A stretch of DNA of 64,000 nucleotides from Chrysogorgia sp. JL179-B06 (taxonomy: Eukaryota > Cnidaria > Anthozoa > Scleralcyonacea > Chrysogorgiidae), in the NCBI GenBank assembly GCA_035772405.1, contig JAYKKM010000005.1:1221501-1285500 (forward strand). Reading direction: 5' to 3'. Below, in pieces: positions 36,501-47,348 of the stretch (its first letter is position 1; each line of letters starts with the position of its first letter). The notes beneath the pieces are model-generated. The model saw only the letters and a list, made by a program, of their open reading frames with translations. It made no database searches and had not been told where the DNA came from. Both the position numbers and the translations under genes were made by a program.

Positions 36501-39500
36501 ATACTTCCTTTTCCCAGTTAATATTCTCGCACCTGAAGCCACATCTGATGGCAATCCTGAGTCCGAGATCCGGGTTAAGTCATTAAGGATTTTCACTTTA
36601 AGACTGTTTCTAACGTAGGCGCATACACCTCCACCCTTTTTACGTAGACGATCTAATCGGTAAATGTTATAGCCTTCAAGCTGTACACTAACATTAGAAA
36701 CACTTGTATTAAACCACATCTCAGAGAATGACAAAATATCGAAACTTTTTCAAGGGCCATTTCCTTAACTTCGGTGAAATGGGTACTGTTTTTCAGCGAT
36801 TCCGCATTTAAGTGTGCTATACTTATTCTCTTACGTTGACCAGCATGCTGTACATTTTGTTGGGCAGTTGAAGGATAAGGTGTTGGTGGTGGTTTGTAGT
36901 TCAGTTATGCAAGAACAGGATTCGGCACTTAGGGCCTGTTTATATGATCCCGGTATACCGGGATGTCCCGGTTGCCCGAGACGTTTTCATCCTGTGTTTA
37001 TATGATCTCGGTACACCGGGATGTCCCGGGATGCGTGAAAATGTTGATAATAACTTCTCAATGAAACAAAAACTATAATTTTATTCGCATAAAAGCATCC
37101 CAACGAATGTTTTTTATAAATTTTGCCACTTTTTGGATATTTTACCACTTTTTTTGATATTTTACCTCTTTTTTGGATATTTTACCTGGTCAGACGACGT
37201 TTTAAATTGCAATTCACTTCATCCCGGTGTACCGGGATGTTGCGTTTATATGGAAAAAATCTGTCCCGGGATCCCGGTCAGGCGGGATGTCCCGGTCTCC
37301 ATATAAACGCAACTGCGAAAATAACAGTAAATTATATACAAGCCGAGATCCTGGTATACTGGGACGTCCCGGTGTACCAGGATCATATAAACAGGCCCTT
37401 AGAGGAATTTGTATCAGATTGTAGAAGCCACTGGATTTCCTCAGAGAATTTATGTAGCCAGTCATTGTATTATTTATATACCGGATACACTTTGAACGAA
37501 TAATTACCGGAATATGATTAGCGAAAGGTGGAGAGGACAAGGCACCAATCACTTTTATATTTGCATCATTTGGCGAACGAGATCTAAATGGTTCAGCCAA
37601 CTGCTGGTTCGATTGATCGCAAATTGATTCCGAAAAGGTTCTTGACAAGGTTTCTGATTGGAGCTTCCGGGTGGTTGATTGAATTTCTGTCGATGCTTGT
37701 GGTAGGTCGCTTTGCTGTTGGTAGGGCGGCCCTGCAAAAAAACCTGGTTATTATGCATTTTTTTGAGAGATTTACTAGACAGTCGTTTAAAGTTTAAACT
37801 GGTGTCGTCGTGGACGGTCGATCGCTTCGTAGTTGGAGGTTTGATCACGGATGGAGGGATGACTATTCGCCATCTGATTCTGTCTATTTAACGATCGTTT
37901 GAAATGTTTTTGTTGTTGATGAAAAGGATCGGTGATTGAAGACCGAAAACCCAGAAGACCAGGGACTTTATGTTTTATTTCTTGTTTATTTGTTGATTGA
38001 GCTTTTCCCACGTTCGAAGATGATTTATTGTCTTGTACAAAAATCTTGTGCATCGCCTTTTGCGCAGTACGTTAGTTAGTGATTTGTGCTTTAAAATTTA
38101 TATCTTTTCTGGTTCTTCATCAGATATTGATTGTGAGCTGGCTTCATCTACTTTTAGAAGATTATAATGATTCACGTTAATCGGTTTTCTTTATTTTGAT
38201 CCTCGCTATAATGTAAATTTTTGTTTTATAGGTCTGATTTTTCCACTGTGGCACTTCTGTTTGGTCAGGCATTAAATCCTGAATTATTCAAATCAATAAC
38301 TTGCTTTTCGTCTGTAATTAAATTTAACGCCAATCGCAGGGAATCCCGTTCTTCTTCAATAGTTCTTATTTCATCATTCAGAGAACAAATTGTTGGGTTC
38401 AATTTGTCCACTTCAAAATTTCGCTCTTTTACAATAACGGACATGTCGTTCTCTAACTGTTTACTTCTTTCTTTGGCCCGAAATAACAGTTGGACTTCTT
38501 TATCATGCTTGCCAGTTGTTATTTTGGTTTGTGGGCCGAGCATTGCTATTACTAAGTTACAGTTGATTATAGGTACAGGAGTTTGTATCTGAGCCATGAA
38601 TATGGCACTATCAGAACCAGGTTCTTTTAGGACAAGAAGGCTCTGACATGCTCACAGGGTTAATAACTGTAACAATGTACTATTTTATATTACTATATCC
38701 CAGAACAGTCTTGGCATTCTTTGGTAAACCAAAAATCTTCTTTTGTTAGTTATAAGCAATAAAAAGAACTGGGAATTTAAAGAAATTAAATTATGTTTTA
38801 CGTGTTTATGTCATTCTTTGTTTCAGGTATTAAACGCATAACCTTTGAAGAGTTTCTGCCAATACTGCATGCTGTAGCCCAGAAATGCGCAAAGAAGCCT
38901 AAAGCTGAAGAATTCTTTGAAGGACTTCGAATTTTTGATAAAGATGGCTTTGGGGTTGTGTTGTCTGGTGAACTACGACATGTTCTAACTGGTCTAGGTG
39001 AGTTATTGAGGTTTTTGAATTACTAACATATAGTTTGTGGGCCGTTAAGATTAATGTTTAGTGGAAGTTTGGGTTAATGCCAGCAATTAAAGTCCTTTCA
39101 TCAACATTTTCACCATTAGGGGCCATCATTTAACTTGTATACATGTACATAATTTCATATTTTCTACCCCTCCTACTTTGTACATACAGTATACAGGGGT
39201 ATATATATAAACAGGTACTAAATCATTTAAACATTTAAAAATCAAACAAACGTGTATGAAGTCCTGAGCAATACAGGACAAAAGCAAAACATATACATTA
39301 TTAATATAATACCATATTTGGGAAAAATATTTAAAATCAAATGGTGGCAAAAGCAAAACGTGATTTCTTCCGAAAATAATCTAATATACAGAATTTTTTA
39401 TAATTTAATTTCATTTCACAGTTATTTAGTTATATGGAATTTCTCTGTAGACTCTGCACACAGTGTACATACTAAAATCTAATAACATGATGTGTCTTAA

Positions 39501-40105
39501 CTATAAATAGGTGACAAACTGACAGATGAGGAATGTGATGTCTTATTCAAAGAAGTTGAGGACAAGAAAGGCCGAATTAATATTGAAGGTAATAAACTTT
39601 TCATACATTTCATAAATTTAACAAAGAATTAGCCATTCTAAGATATTAGCCATTTGCCTTGCAGATTGAGAATAAAGCCAATTATTTTTTATCAAAGTAT
39701 TTTTTATATAAAAATTTTATTAATTCATCCCATACACTTTCAAATATTGAATATACTTTTACCTATGAAATGTTTTGAATTATCCAAAGATTTAATAATA
39801 AAAATCGAAGCTACATAGATATTGTTAACGGATATTTATTTATAAAATGTTAGGATATTTATCTGAAGGCCTTAATCCTTAGGCCAAAAAAATGTTTCTC
39901 TGCCAGTTTATAAGATTACTCTTGTTTGTCAATTGTCAGACCACACACCCATGGTCAGCGGCAATATATATTCAAATATCAACGATATAAATAAAGTTGA
40001 AAAATTTAATTTTCTCCTAGGTTTTAAAACATTTTACCAACATTACACTTATAACTTATTTTGTTTCTTTTCATAGATTTTGTAAGGATGGTTTTGGCTG
40101 GGTGA
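30575..40105 (+). CDS. Myosin essential light chain (five exons)
   Basis: The coding exons are 30575-30599, 31557-31700, 38827-38997, 39511-39588 and 40077-40105, each with GT-AG borders. Together they give 447 nt and 148 residues, the usual essential light chain size. All four introns are phase 1. The protein starts MASLSLEE and has EF-hand-like lobes (LFDTVGDGKIECSE; IFDKDGFGVVLSGELRHVLTGLG) and ends DFVRMVLAG, matching MYL6-type chains that clamp the myosin neck helix. The second EF-hand pair keeps the fold but lacks good calcium ligands, as in the family. A TGACGTC box lies about 90 bp upstream of the ATG. AATAAA is at 40267. Intron 2 is 7.1 kb and full of transposons. I prefer essential light chain to calmodulin or centrin because of the RHVLTGLG segment. 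Confidence 0.92.
31701..32664. other. Intron 2, 5' part: nothing recognised
   Basis: AT-rich intronic DNA without recognisable repeats or coding exons. The 62-codon frame at 32299-32487 has no family signature. Confidence 0.3.
32665..32760 (+). repeat. Degenerate Penelope-like motif in intron 2
   Basis: CTCTCTAATAACGAACCTTT ... CTCAAAACATTAGAC followed by GGACACCAACCTTTTAG parallels the better preserved repeats at 29055 and 30003. It is heavily mutated. Confidence 0.45.
32917..33492. mobile_element. Intronic MITE with 31-bp inverted repeats
   Basis: The ends at 32917-32947 and 33462-33492 share AATTACTTGATTCTCATCAC in inverted orientation, with three mismatches over 31 bp. The AT-rich interior has no family motif. 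No sure target duplication. Confidence 0.65.
33493..34434. other. Intron 2, middle: small repeats and a hairpin
   Basis: TAGCCCTGACAAGTTTGTTA-type units repeat at 33675-33750. A hairpin with 13-bp arms (GCGTATTGCCCTC and GAGGGCAATATGC) is at 33930-33972. Inverted words GGTCTGTACTGGAAAGTATT and AATACTTTCCCATACAGACC lie at 34332 and 34417. No coding sequence. Confidence 0.5.
34443..35112. mobile_element. Non-autonomous hAT-like element (670 bp)
   Basis: The left end is CAAGCGTGCAACCAGG and the right complement is CAAGGGCGCAACGAGG. It is flanked by a perfect 8-bp duplication, CCTCACAC, at 34435-34442 and 35113-35120. The right end carries a 19-bp tandem duplication (CCCCCTCGTTGCGCCCTTG twice). 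No transposase is encoded. It lies within intron 2 of the light chain gene. Confidence 0.83.
35121..35905. other. Intron 2: no feature recognised
   Basis: AT-rich DNA without recognisable coding sequence or clear repeats. Confidence 0.25.
35906..38640 (-). mobile_element. Rearranged LINE in antisense in intron 2
   Basis: Minus-strand reading from 38597 gives a LINE ORF1-type protein with a coiled coil (38597-38265, rich in Lys/Glu/Leu). After more ORF1 sequence, the endonuclease N-terminus follows (IAHLNAES near 36820; LEGYNIYRLDRLRKKGGGVC near 36680). It jumps directly to the late-RT word TGKRKYDHISQ (about 36520). The next C-terminal piece (MLRLRDVIMVYKCLNGLAP, 36256-36315) is on the plus strand, so a local inversion has occurred, and the RT core is deleted. 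The 3' tail is a (TTGTA)n repeat at 35910-35947. A Harbinger MITE interrupts it at 36932. Confidence 0.8.
36932..37398. mobile_element. PIF/Harbinger-type MITE (467 bp)
   Basis: The ends are GGGCCTGTTTATATGATCC and its exact complement, flanked by TTA at 36929-36931 and 37399-37401. The interior repeats CCCGGTATACCGGGATGTCC-like palindromic words. It is inserted in the antisense LINE. Confidence 0.88.
39120..39262 (-). mobile_element. Small LINE fragment in intron 3
   Basis: The minus strand reads VCLIFKCLNDLVPVYI, a segment typical of LINE C-termini (YKCLNGLAP in relatives). Too little remains for a family call. Confidence 0.4.
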
Positions 40106-41166
40106 AGTAAAGACGTAATTTTCAGTTCCAACGGGATTGTATTAAATTTGTAGTTTTTTAAATTGGAATTCTTCTAGACATATACTGTTACTCATTTGAT
40201 GTAAATTCTTGCTTTTCGTTATTTTGTTAAAGTAAAAACCCGTCGAAAAAGTAAAAACCCATCGAAAATAAAGTTTTTTTATTTGTCTGTCTGTTGCAGA
40301 AGTGAAGTTGTAAACTTTAATATTCTATTTGAGGATAGGTTCACGCGCTCCGTATTATTTCTCAGTATTTTTAAGTATATTAATTTGGAGCATTTTTATG
40401 AAAATTTAGATTTTTTGTATAAGAAAAAACGGAAGCCAAATAAAAACAAATTAAAACAGAAAAACGAATTCAAACGAAGATTAACGAATTCAAACGGATT
40501 AAAGTGAAGAAAAACGAATTAAAATGGAAATATCGGAATAAAAATGAATTAAAAGGACAAAAGCCGATGAAACTTGGCTGGTAATTGTTGGATGAGTGAA
40601 GGAGATATATTAATCATTGTTTTATATATATATATATGGTATAATGAGAAATAATATATTTCCAGAAAGCATTACTAAGCATTCGTAGTCACGCTGTTAA
40701 AATCAAATTTTACGATCCAGCCTCTGCTGGTCATATGGTTCCCAGTCTCCGCAAAAAGGTAATGAAAAGTTACTAAATAAATGCGATAAGGGTGTTCGGA
40801 CATATTTAGATTTGCAGACATATCCGTTGCTATGGAAGCTTGCTTAGAATTAACAAATTTTCCATATACAATGTCGGGGATTGCCTCCCTGGTCGCCCAA
40901 CACTTCACAAATTCACAATTCACAAGTTTATCTTTATTTCCCTTCTCTCTCTCGACTCGCATGCTCTCAGAGACAGACAGACCAGATTTACACACACACG
41001 CACACTTTTCATACCGACGCTCTTATTTCACATGACATTGACCTGATTGGCTACTGCCCTAACCTAAATGGATTACAAATGTTCAACATCTGTCGGCACT
41101 AGTTAATCTAATACGCAAACCTAACTTAACCTAAATTTAACCCTTAATTATTTCCTATCTATAACA
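40106..41166. other. Light chain 3' UTR and intergenic DNA
   Basis: The 3' UTR probably ends after AATAAA at 40267. From 40430 to 40560 there is a purine-rich run built on AAAACGAATT words. From 40675 to 41160 no gene is recognised; the 106-codon minus-strand frame at 40675-40995 has no family motif. Confidence 0.35.
40267..40272 (+). terminator. Polyadenylation signal of the light chain gene
   Basis: AATAAA, 162 bases after the light chain stop codon and followed by a T-rich stretch. Confidence 0.65.
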
Positions 41167-41176
41167 CTCGTAACTC

Positions 41177-41740
41177 GAGTGTAACCAAAAGTCGAGTGTC
41201 GAGAGTCGAGAGTAAAAAGTCGAGAGTCGAGAGAAAAAGTCGAGAGTCGAGAGTAAAAAGTCGAGAGTCTAGAGAAAAAGTCGAGAGTCGAGAGAAAAAA
41301 GTCGAAAATGTCGAAAAAATGACAAATACAATATATTATATATACATATGTTTAAAAAATTATATAAAACACGGATGGTGTGTACACTAAAGTCTCTTTC
41401 AGCATGTAAACACGCAAACGAAAGTCTAAACGGAAGCCAGGATATATCCAATTACTGAAAATTTTATTATCGAACAGCTGTTGGCATCATACAAGCGATT
41501 ATAAAGTGAATATATATGTGTATTTCAGTTATTCATTTGTTATGTAATAAAACTAACATTCTGCCTAATAAAAATAATGTAAAAACATTTCAGGTTAAAC
41601 CGGCGTTTTTATGTGTGAAAGCTAAAGCGACAAAATGGCGGAGAGCAGCAAGCAAAAACCGCACGCCAAAAACCGAAATAACATATCTTCTTTTCATGAA
41701 GTATAGTGTGGATTTGACTTTGCTGCATTTCGCACGAATT
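41177..41740 (+). repeat. Left terminal inverted repeat of the MULE
   Basis: 564 bp. The outermost 140 bases are tandem copies of about 20 bp of a GTCGAGAGTCGAGAGAAAAA type (about five, some with T or TAG variants). An AT-rich segment with AATAAAAATAATG follows, then an ATGGCGGAGAGC start at 41636 opening a 23-codon frame that may act as an upstream reading frame. The element's promoter should lie here. Confidence 0.88.
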
Positions 41741-42002
41741 GGGAATCTGGGATGTATAAACGATATCTTTGAGTTCATTGAGGACCAGGTGATGTTTAAA
41801 GAGATTAAAGGAGACAGGTAACATGGTCAAATTATTTGACAAACCATAATGACACTTCCCGATTACATTAAGCTTATACCATTGCACTATCCAATTCCTA
41901 TCTGCCATCTGGTATCGAGGTATCAAAAACTGAGTTCTTCTAAAAATTTCAAACTTTGCGTTATTTTAATTTCGTATTGGATACATTCTTTTGCCACGAA
42001 TT

Positions 42003-45000
42003 ATGTCTAAGCGGTTGTACTCCGAAGTTGTTAAGGGTAGTTCAAGCGAAGATGAGACAGAGCATATTCCGCAATCTTCGCCGAAGGCAGATAAACGCTT
42101 CTACTGTCTGACTAACTGGCTTGAGGACTATCAGGAAGAAGATGAACACATTGCTTTGCAGAAGGCTTTAAAACTGAGCAAGGTATGTACTTGACTTGAC
42201 GTTTTTTACTTTTATTATCGAGAAAAACTTGCACGATTAATAGAAAGGAATTTTCTCCAAATTTATTCGTCCATTTATATTTATGTATATATATATATGT
42301 ATATAATATATGTATAGGAAACAGCTGTATCAAAAGAAATTATTGACTTGACCGTGTCTCCTGTAAAAGAAAAACCGTCTACCGATGCAAAATCCAATGT
42401 AAGATTAAGATAATCGTTGAGTTCTTAATACAACGTTTCATTTTTCATACATATGTGAACTACAACCCAAGCAGAGCCGGGAAAATTCCTGTCACTATAC
42501 TCACAGGTCTGGTAATTAACCCATTTAGGATAGTGATGCAACCACTGAAGAAAGTCCATCAATCCTGCGCTGTATAGGGAGTGACGTTCATTTGAAACCA
42601 AATTCTAGTAAAGTAAGTGCAATTAAGTTTAAATAAAAATTGGATCTAATCAATATTTGAAGCGTTTTATCATAACCTTATTTCTGCAACAGAAAAAGGC
42701 GCCGGAATTCGAGTGGTGGGACGACGAGGAGTACTGTCCCGGTAGTCCTGTAATTCCCTGTGGACATTCGTTTCTGAAAAAGGTCAGTGAGAATTAAGTA
42801 TTCATATAAATAATTATTCATCTAATCATATAGATGAATACTTGATCAGTTAATACATGGTTAGGTGTACGTTTGTAGTAGACCCAACTCCAATAGTGCT
42901 CGGCAAAACCTTAAATGGTGGAACATACATGATATACGGAAGTAGAGTTAAAATAAATTCGTAACTATATCTGCATGCACTCATTAAAAAATAAATGCGT
43001 AACTCCATGCGTAATCTCACCTGAAATCATCCATTAGCCGGGTTATACCGGTTTGATTCTCGTCGAAGACTGAGGTGATACTCACGCGTGCACTTCATAA
43101 CTAACAAAAGTGAATCGATCAATAATCGCTTTATTTGCATGCAACAGAGTCAGGGGTCTCCATCACGAGCAATCGACAACAGCCACGCGAAAAAGAAAAA
43201 GGGGAGAAGCAAAGCAAGTTCGTCAAGGTGTTTGTCGATAATATGTTACTTTTTGTATTTATGAGTATACGACATACATGTATATACAGTTCTGGCATTT
43301 TAATACATGCATGCGTTATTTGTCTTTTACAGAAAACTATACCAGAAAGAAACTCCCAAACTGCAAGGTAACTCAGTCTTTGTGAATTAAGTAACTTTTA
43401 CTGGAAAAAATTCGTGACACACGTCATGTCCAATCGCTAATTCACTTCTTGATGTTCTTATCTATGCATGCATGCAGTGCCAGTGGTCATAGATACATTC
43501 AGTAGTGAATCGGAAGACGAACGCCGAAACACGCAGGTATATTATTTCCGATTCATCATTTGGATTAACGAATATATAACTTATGTTATACATTGTAATT
43601 GATGCATAGCATTCTCATAACATTTTCACTTATACAATTGTCACCCTTCATCAGTTCATGGTAACCGTTGCACTTGTGAATCAGTGAATGTTGTAAATGT
43701 GAATCAGTGAATGATGTTCTCTTTTTTTAATTATTTTCTTCTATATGTCGTAAATTTACAGGACATAAAATCCGGTAACAGGGAGTTGGGTATTCATGGA
43801 AAAGGAGTGGTGACTTTCAACAACAGGTGAGCAGTCCTGCGTGATGAAACGATTGCTTATATAGAAGGTTAATAGCATGCAGCAATTTGAATGGTATAAT
43901 CCTCGCATTTAGGTCGAATGTAAAGGAAAGGGGCAAAGTGAAAAAAGAAAACCTGGCAAATTTGCGTCCTTCTAATATTTGTTTGAGTGAACACAGTAGC
44001 GGTTCAAGCAGCGAGATCGATTCTTCGACTCACGAGCAACATGTAGTACACCGTGGTAAATACTGTGCGGACATGTGGGTCAATGTACCTGTAGATGTCG
44101 TTGTCGAACTACCTGACGCTATCGATGGTCTGGTCGCTTTTGAATTAATCGGATCGGACAATCTGTTTGCAGCTTTGAAAGATGGAAGGAAATGGAAAAA
44201 GAGCTGTCCTTCACAGTGGAAAGGGCACACACGAGTTCGATACGCAGATTGTAAAGGATCTTACTCGTGCACAAATACGGACTGTCCTTACATGGTGCAA
44301 TACGGAGTTACAAACACGACACAGTTTGAACGTGTTGGAAGCAAATGTAAAGCTTGTGGACATACCGGTCAATTCGTTCCGTGTGCTGCACGCCGTTATA
44401 TTAGTTACGAAAAAAACAGCGTAAAAGTTTTTCACACCGGAAACCATACTTGCCAGCCATCGCTAAAAACATCTGGAAATATAGATAGGATAAAGAAAAT
44501 AGTCAAGGAAAATCCTACAATCAAGCCCACCGAGGTTCAATCGTCAATTCTTTTTTCGGCATTCCGCGAGCATTTGGATTGGTCAACCGTCGAAAAAGAG
44601 GCACGCAGCGTGGTAAATAAGAGACGTATTGGTTACATCAAAGAACAAACGAAAAAGCAAGTAGAGCCATATGGGCATAACTTTGAGGCTGTAGTTAACT
44701 TTAAAGAATATTGTGACAAAAAAGACAAATTCTACGTGTACAAAGTTAACGACAAACGCGGAAATCCTGATCAACCATCCTTCGTATTTAAAACGAGCAC
44801 TGAAAAATTAAAAATCGCTATCGCAATGGACAGAACAACAGAAGGCTTTTTAAGCGAAGAGTTCTGCTTTTTTGATGGCAAACATAATCGTTGCCGCGGT
44901 TTCATTACGTTGACAGCAAGCGTTTATCATCCTCTCCTTCGGAAGCAAATTCCTCTAGCAATTATGGAAGCTGAAAGTGAAAATACTGAAAACGTTGAAT

Positions 45001-46442
45001 TGTTTTGGAAACTCTTCAACGAGGCACTTTCCAAATATTCAAATGGTCCAAGTTCCTTTGATCCAGTGGGTTGGTGCACTGATATGGCTGGCGCAGTAAT
45101 TGCTGGAATTTGTAAAACGTTTGGCGGAGATTCTAAGAGCAGAATCAAATCTTGCGAATTTCATTTCAAGGATCAGCGAAACAAAAGGGCTAATCGTCTC
45201 GATAACGACAGTGCGGAGCAGTTTAAAAACCTTTGCAACATGTTGCTCAAATCAACGACAGAAGCCAGCTACGAGTCAGTGAAAAAGAGACTGGACAGCT
45301 TTATTGAGGCCGAACCTGACCGCGAGTTTCTTAAGTCGTGGGTTGCTTGGTGGAACGAACGAAGAGGTTTTATTTTTCACGCTTTTGCCCCAACGAATGC
45401 ACCTAGAATGAATCAGGCAGAAGTTATTCACGCCGGGTGGGCCCACAAAGATCGACGAAATATGTCGCTGTTAGACGTGTGCCAAGCAGATGCACGAGAC
45501 AATCTGCTGCTAGAAATCGACCTGCAAGGATTGCAGACTAACTCGACAACTAAAGGAAGAGGACCCTCTTTTATTGACAACCAGCTTGACCGACATCTAC
45601 GAGAGACAGAACGAGCTAGAAGACTGGGACGAGAAATGTTCGATGGTCATAAAATCGACCCTAAATCATCTCATCGTCCTCCTCCTGGCAAAAAAAGTAT
45701 TTCAAAAAAGAAAAGAAACTCTATCGCTAAAAAGAAAAGTACAAGCTCGACAGGTCAAGCAGTTGCAACTTCCACTTCATGTGAACATCTTAGCCCACGT
45801 GATACAACAAATAGTACTAGTGCTACTCTCACATCGTTTGTATCATCGGAACAGCCGACATCTCTACAAACGTTTCCTAGCTGTAATTTAACGGCGAATA
45901 CAATTGGCCCAATAGGAAATAATCTACAGAGGTCGCAGGCGCAGCATTTAGGAATTATGCAACAGCGTGTAATGCCGACTCAGCGCGAACAACAACAAAC
46001 ATTCCCAACGTCGACACCAATGAATAGATTGCCGCCGATATCATCGGCTGCACTATTAACTATGGCTGCACCCGTTCAGCAGCAGACTGCTTGGCACTCC
46101 GGTATGTCGCCGCATGGATATGAATTCATTATAATGCCCTCAAATGTAAAAAAGTGTTATGGTTGTAACCAGAACTTCGTTGGAAAATACAGAACTGCAC
46201 CGGATAACATTGTCATAAAACATGTCGATAAAAGAGTCGTTGGCAGGGATGAACGGACAGGCAACATATTATACAGCGGCGACTATGCGAACACGTACTA
46301 TCATCCAATACCATCGCACATTCAGCGAAAAAAACCATTGTTCACTGGCCTTGTCTATGTAAATTTCCAACTCTACGAGACGCTGGAGGAAGGTCAACGG
46401 AAAGTTTTAAATAATTTTCCATTTAATACAATATTAAGATAA
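42003..46442 (+). CDS. MULE transposase with SUMO-interaction-like motifs (nine exons)
   Basis: The exons are 42003-42182, 42318-42398, 42529-42612, 42693-42782, 43148-43227, 43333-43367, 43478-43536, 43762-43826 and 43913-46442, all GT-AG. They sum to 3204 nt (1067 residues) with no stop. Residues 1-224 are acidic and low-complexity, with IIDLT (68-72) and VVID (186-189) followed by SSESEDE, both SUMO-interaction-like, and a basic KKKKGRSK stretch near 160. Next comes a Cys/His zinc domain of WRKY/GCM type (about 325-410; ending HTGNHTC). The DDE core follows, with FFDGKH (Asp 546), CTDMAG (Asp 615), the C..H pair of SCEFHF (639/642) and NQAE (Glu 728) as the probable triad. A Lys/Ser/Gln-rich linker and a C-terminal CYGCNQNF zinc-like domain end the protein. 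It cuts and joins DNA at the element's ends in the nucleus. Confidence 0.87.
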
Positions 46443-46493
46443 ATGTCTTATTAAGAACGGATTATCATGCACTAGTTTCACTATTAATTAAAT

Positions 46494-46514
46494 AATAAAC
46501 CTTATCCCAATAAA
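46494..46514 (+). terminator. Polyadenylation signals of the MULE transposase
   Basis: AATAAA occurs at 46494-46499 and 46509-46514, 52 and 67 bases past the stop codon and before the right terminal repeat. Confidence 0.6.
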
Positions 46515-46618
46515 ATTTTCTAATCCATGCTATACTCACAGTGTAATTGGCTGGACCGAGAATATTAGAAGAACAAGGCCACGTTGGTTCCGCAGAGAGC
46601 TTATAAATCCCTATAGAA

Positions 46619-47190
46619 ATTCGTGCGAAATGCAGCAAAGTATAATACATACTATATACTATACTTAATTGGCGTGCGGTTTTTGCTTGCGGCTCTCCGC
46701 CATTTCGTCGCTTTAGCTTTCACACATAAAAACGCCGGTCTAACCTGAAATGTTTTTTACATTATTTTTATTAGGCAGAATGTTAGTTGTATTACATAAC
46801 AAATTAATAACTGAAATACACATATATATTCACTTCATATTCGCTTGTATGATGTTAAGCGCGAGCTTAGCCGTTCGATAATAAAATTTTCAGTAATTGG
46901 ATATATCCTGGCTTCCGTTTAGACTTTTGTTTGCGTGTTTACATGCTGAAAGAGACTTTAGTGTACACACCATCCGTGTTTTATATAATTTTTTAAACAT
47001 GTGTATATATAATATATTGTATTTGTCATTTTTTCGACATTTGTCGACTCTCGACTTTTTCTCTCGACTCTCGACTTTTTCTCTCGACTCTCGACTTTTT
47101 CTCTCGACTCTCGACTTTTTCTCTCGACTCTCGACTTTTTCTCTCGACTCTCGACTTTTTACTCTCGACTCTCGACTTTTGGTTACACTC
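46619..47190 (-). repeat. Right terminal inverted repeat of the MULE
   Basis: 572 bp, an inverted copy of 41177-41740. The outer tandem array (CTCTCGACTCTCGACTTTTT, 20 bp) has about seven copies against about five on the left. A short segment near 46850 (GTTAAGCGCGAGCTTAGC) also differs from the left copy. Confidence 0.88.
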
Positions 47191-47348
47191 CTCGTAACTC
47201 ACATGTTGACATAAATGATCCAGTCTCCGACAACAATTTGCCAGATTTAAAAATAAAAACACTTAAAGCGCGAGCGGCTGGGTAGGTACAAGGCAGGACT
47301 AAGCACGTGGGGGATTAGTAAATGACTGTTAAGCGCATACGCGTTCTT

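Larger units (their letters stand above)
41177..47190 (+). mobile_element. Complete Mutator-like (MULE) DNA transposon
   Basis: A 6014-bp element with long terminal inverted repeats (41177-41740 and 46619-47190), starting GAGTGTAACC. A perfect 10-bp target duplication, CTCGTAACTC, flanks it at 41167-41176 and 47191-47200. It encodes a spliced transposase with an intact frame. Duplication length, repeat length and the transposase domains all fit Mutator-like elements. The terminal repeats look very similar outside their tandem arrays, so insertion appears recent. Confidence 0.9.

Noticed and set aside
30575..40105. Centrin or calmodulin identity for the EF-hand gene
   Set aside because: Length, degenerate calcium loops and the RHVLTGLG and FVRMVLAG segments fit a myosin essential light chain better.
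47026..47262. Frame of repeated SRVERKSRE, and 41196-41390
   Set aside because: It is a translation of the tandem arrays in the MULE terminal repeats.
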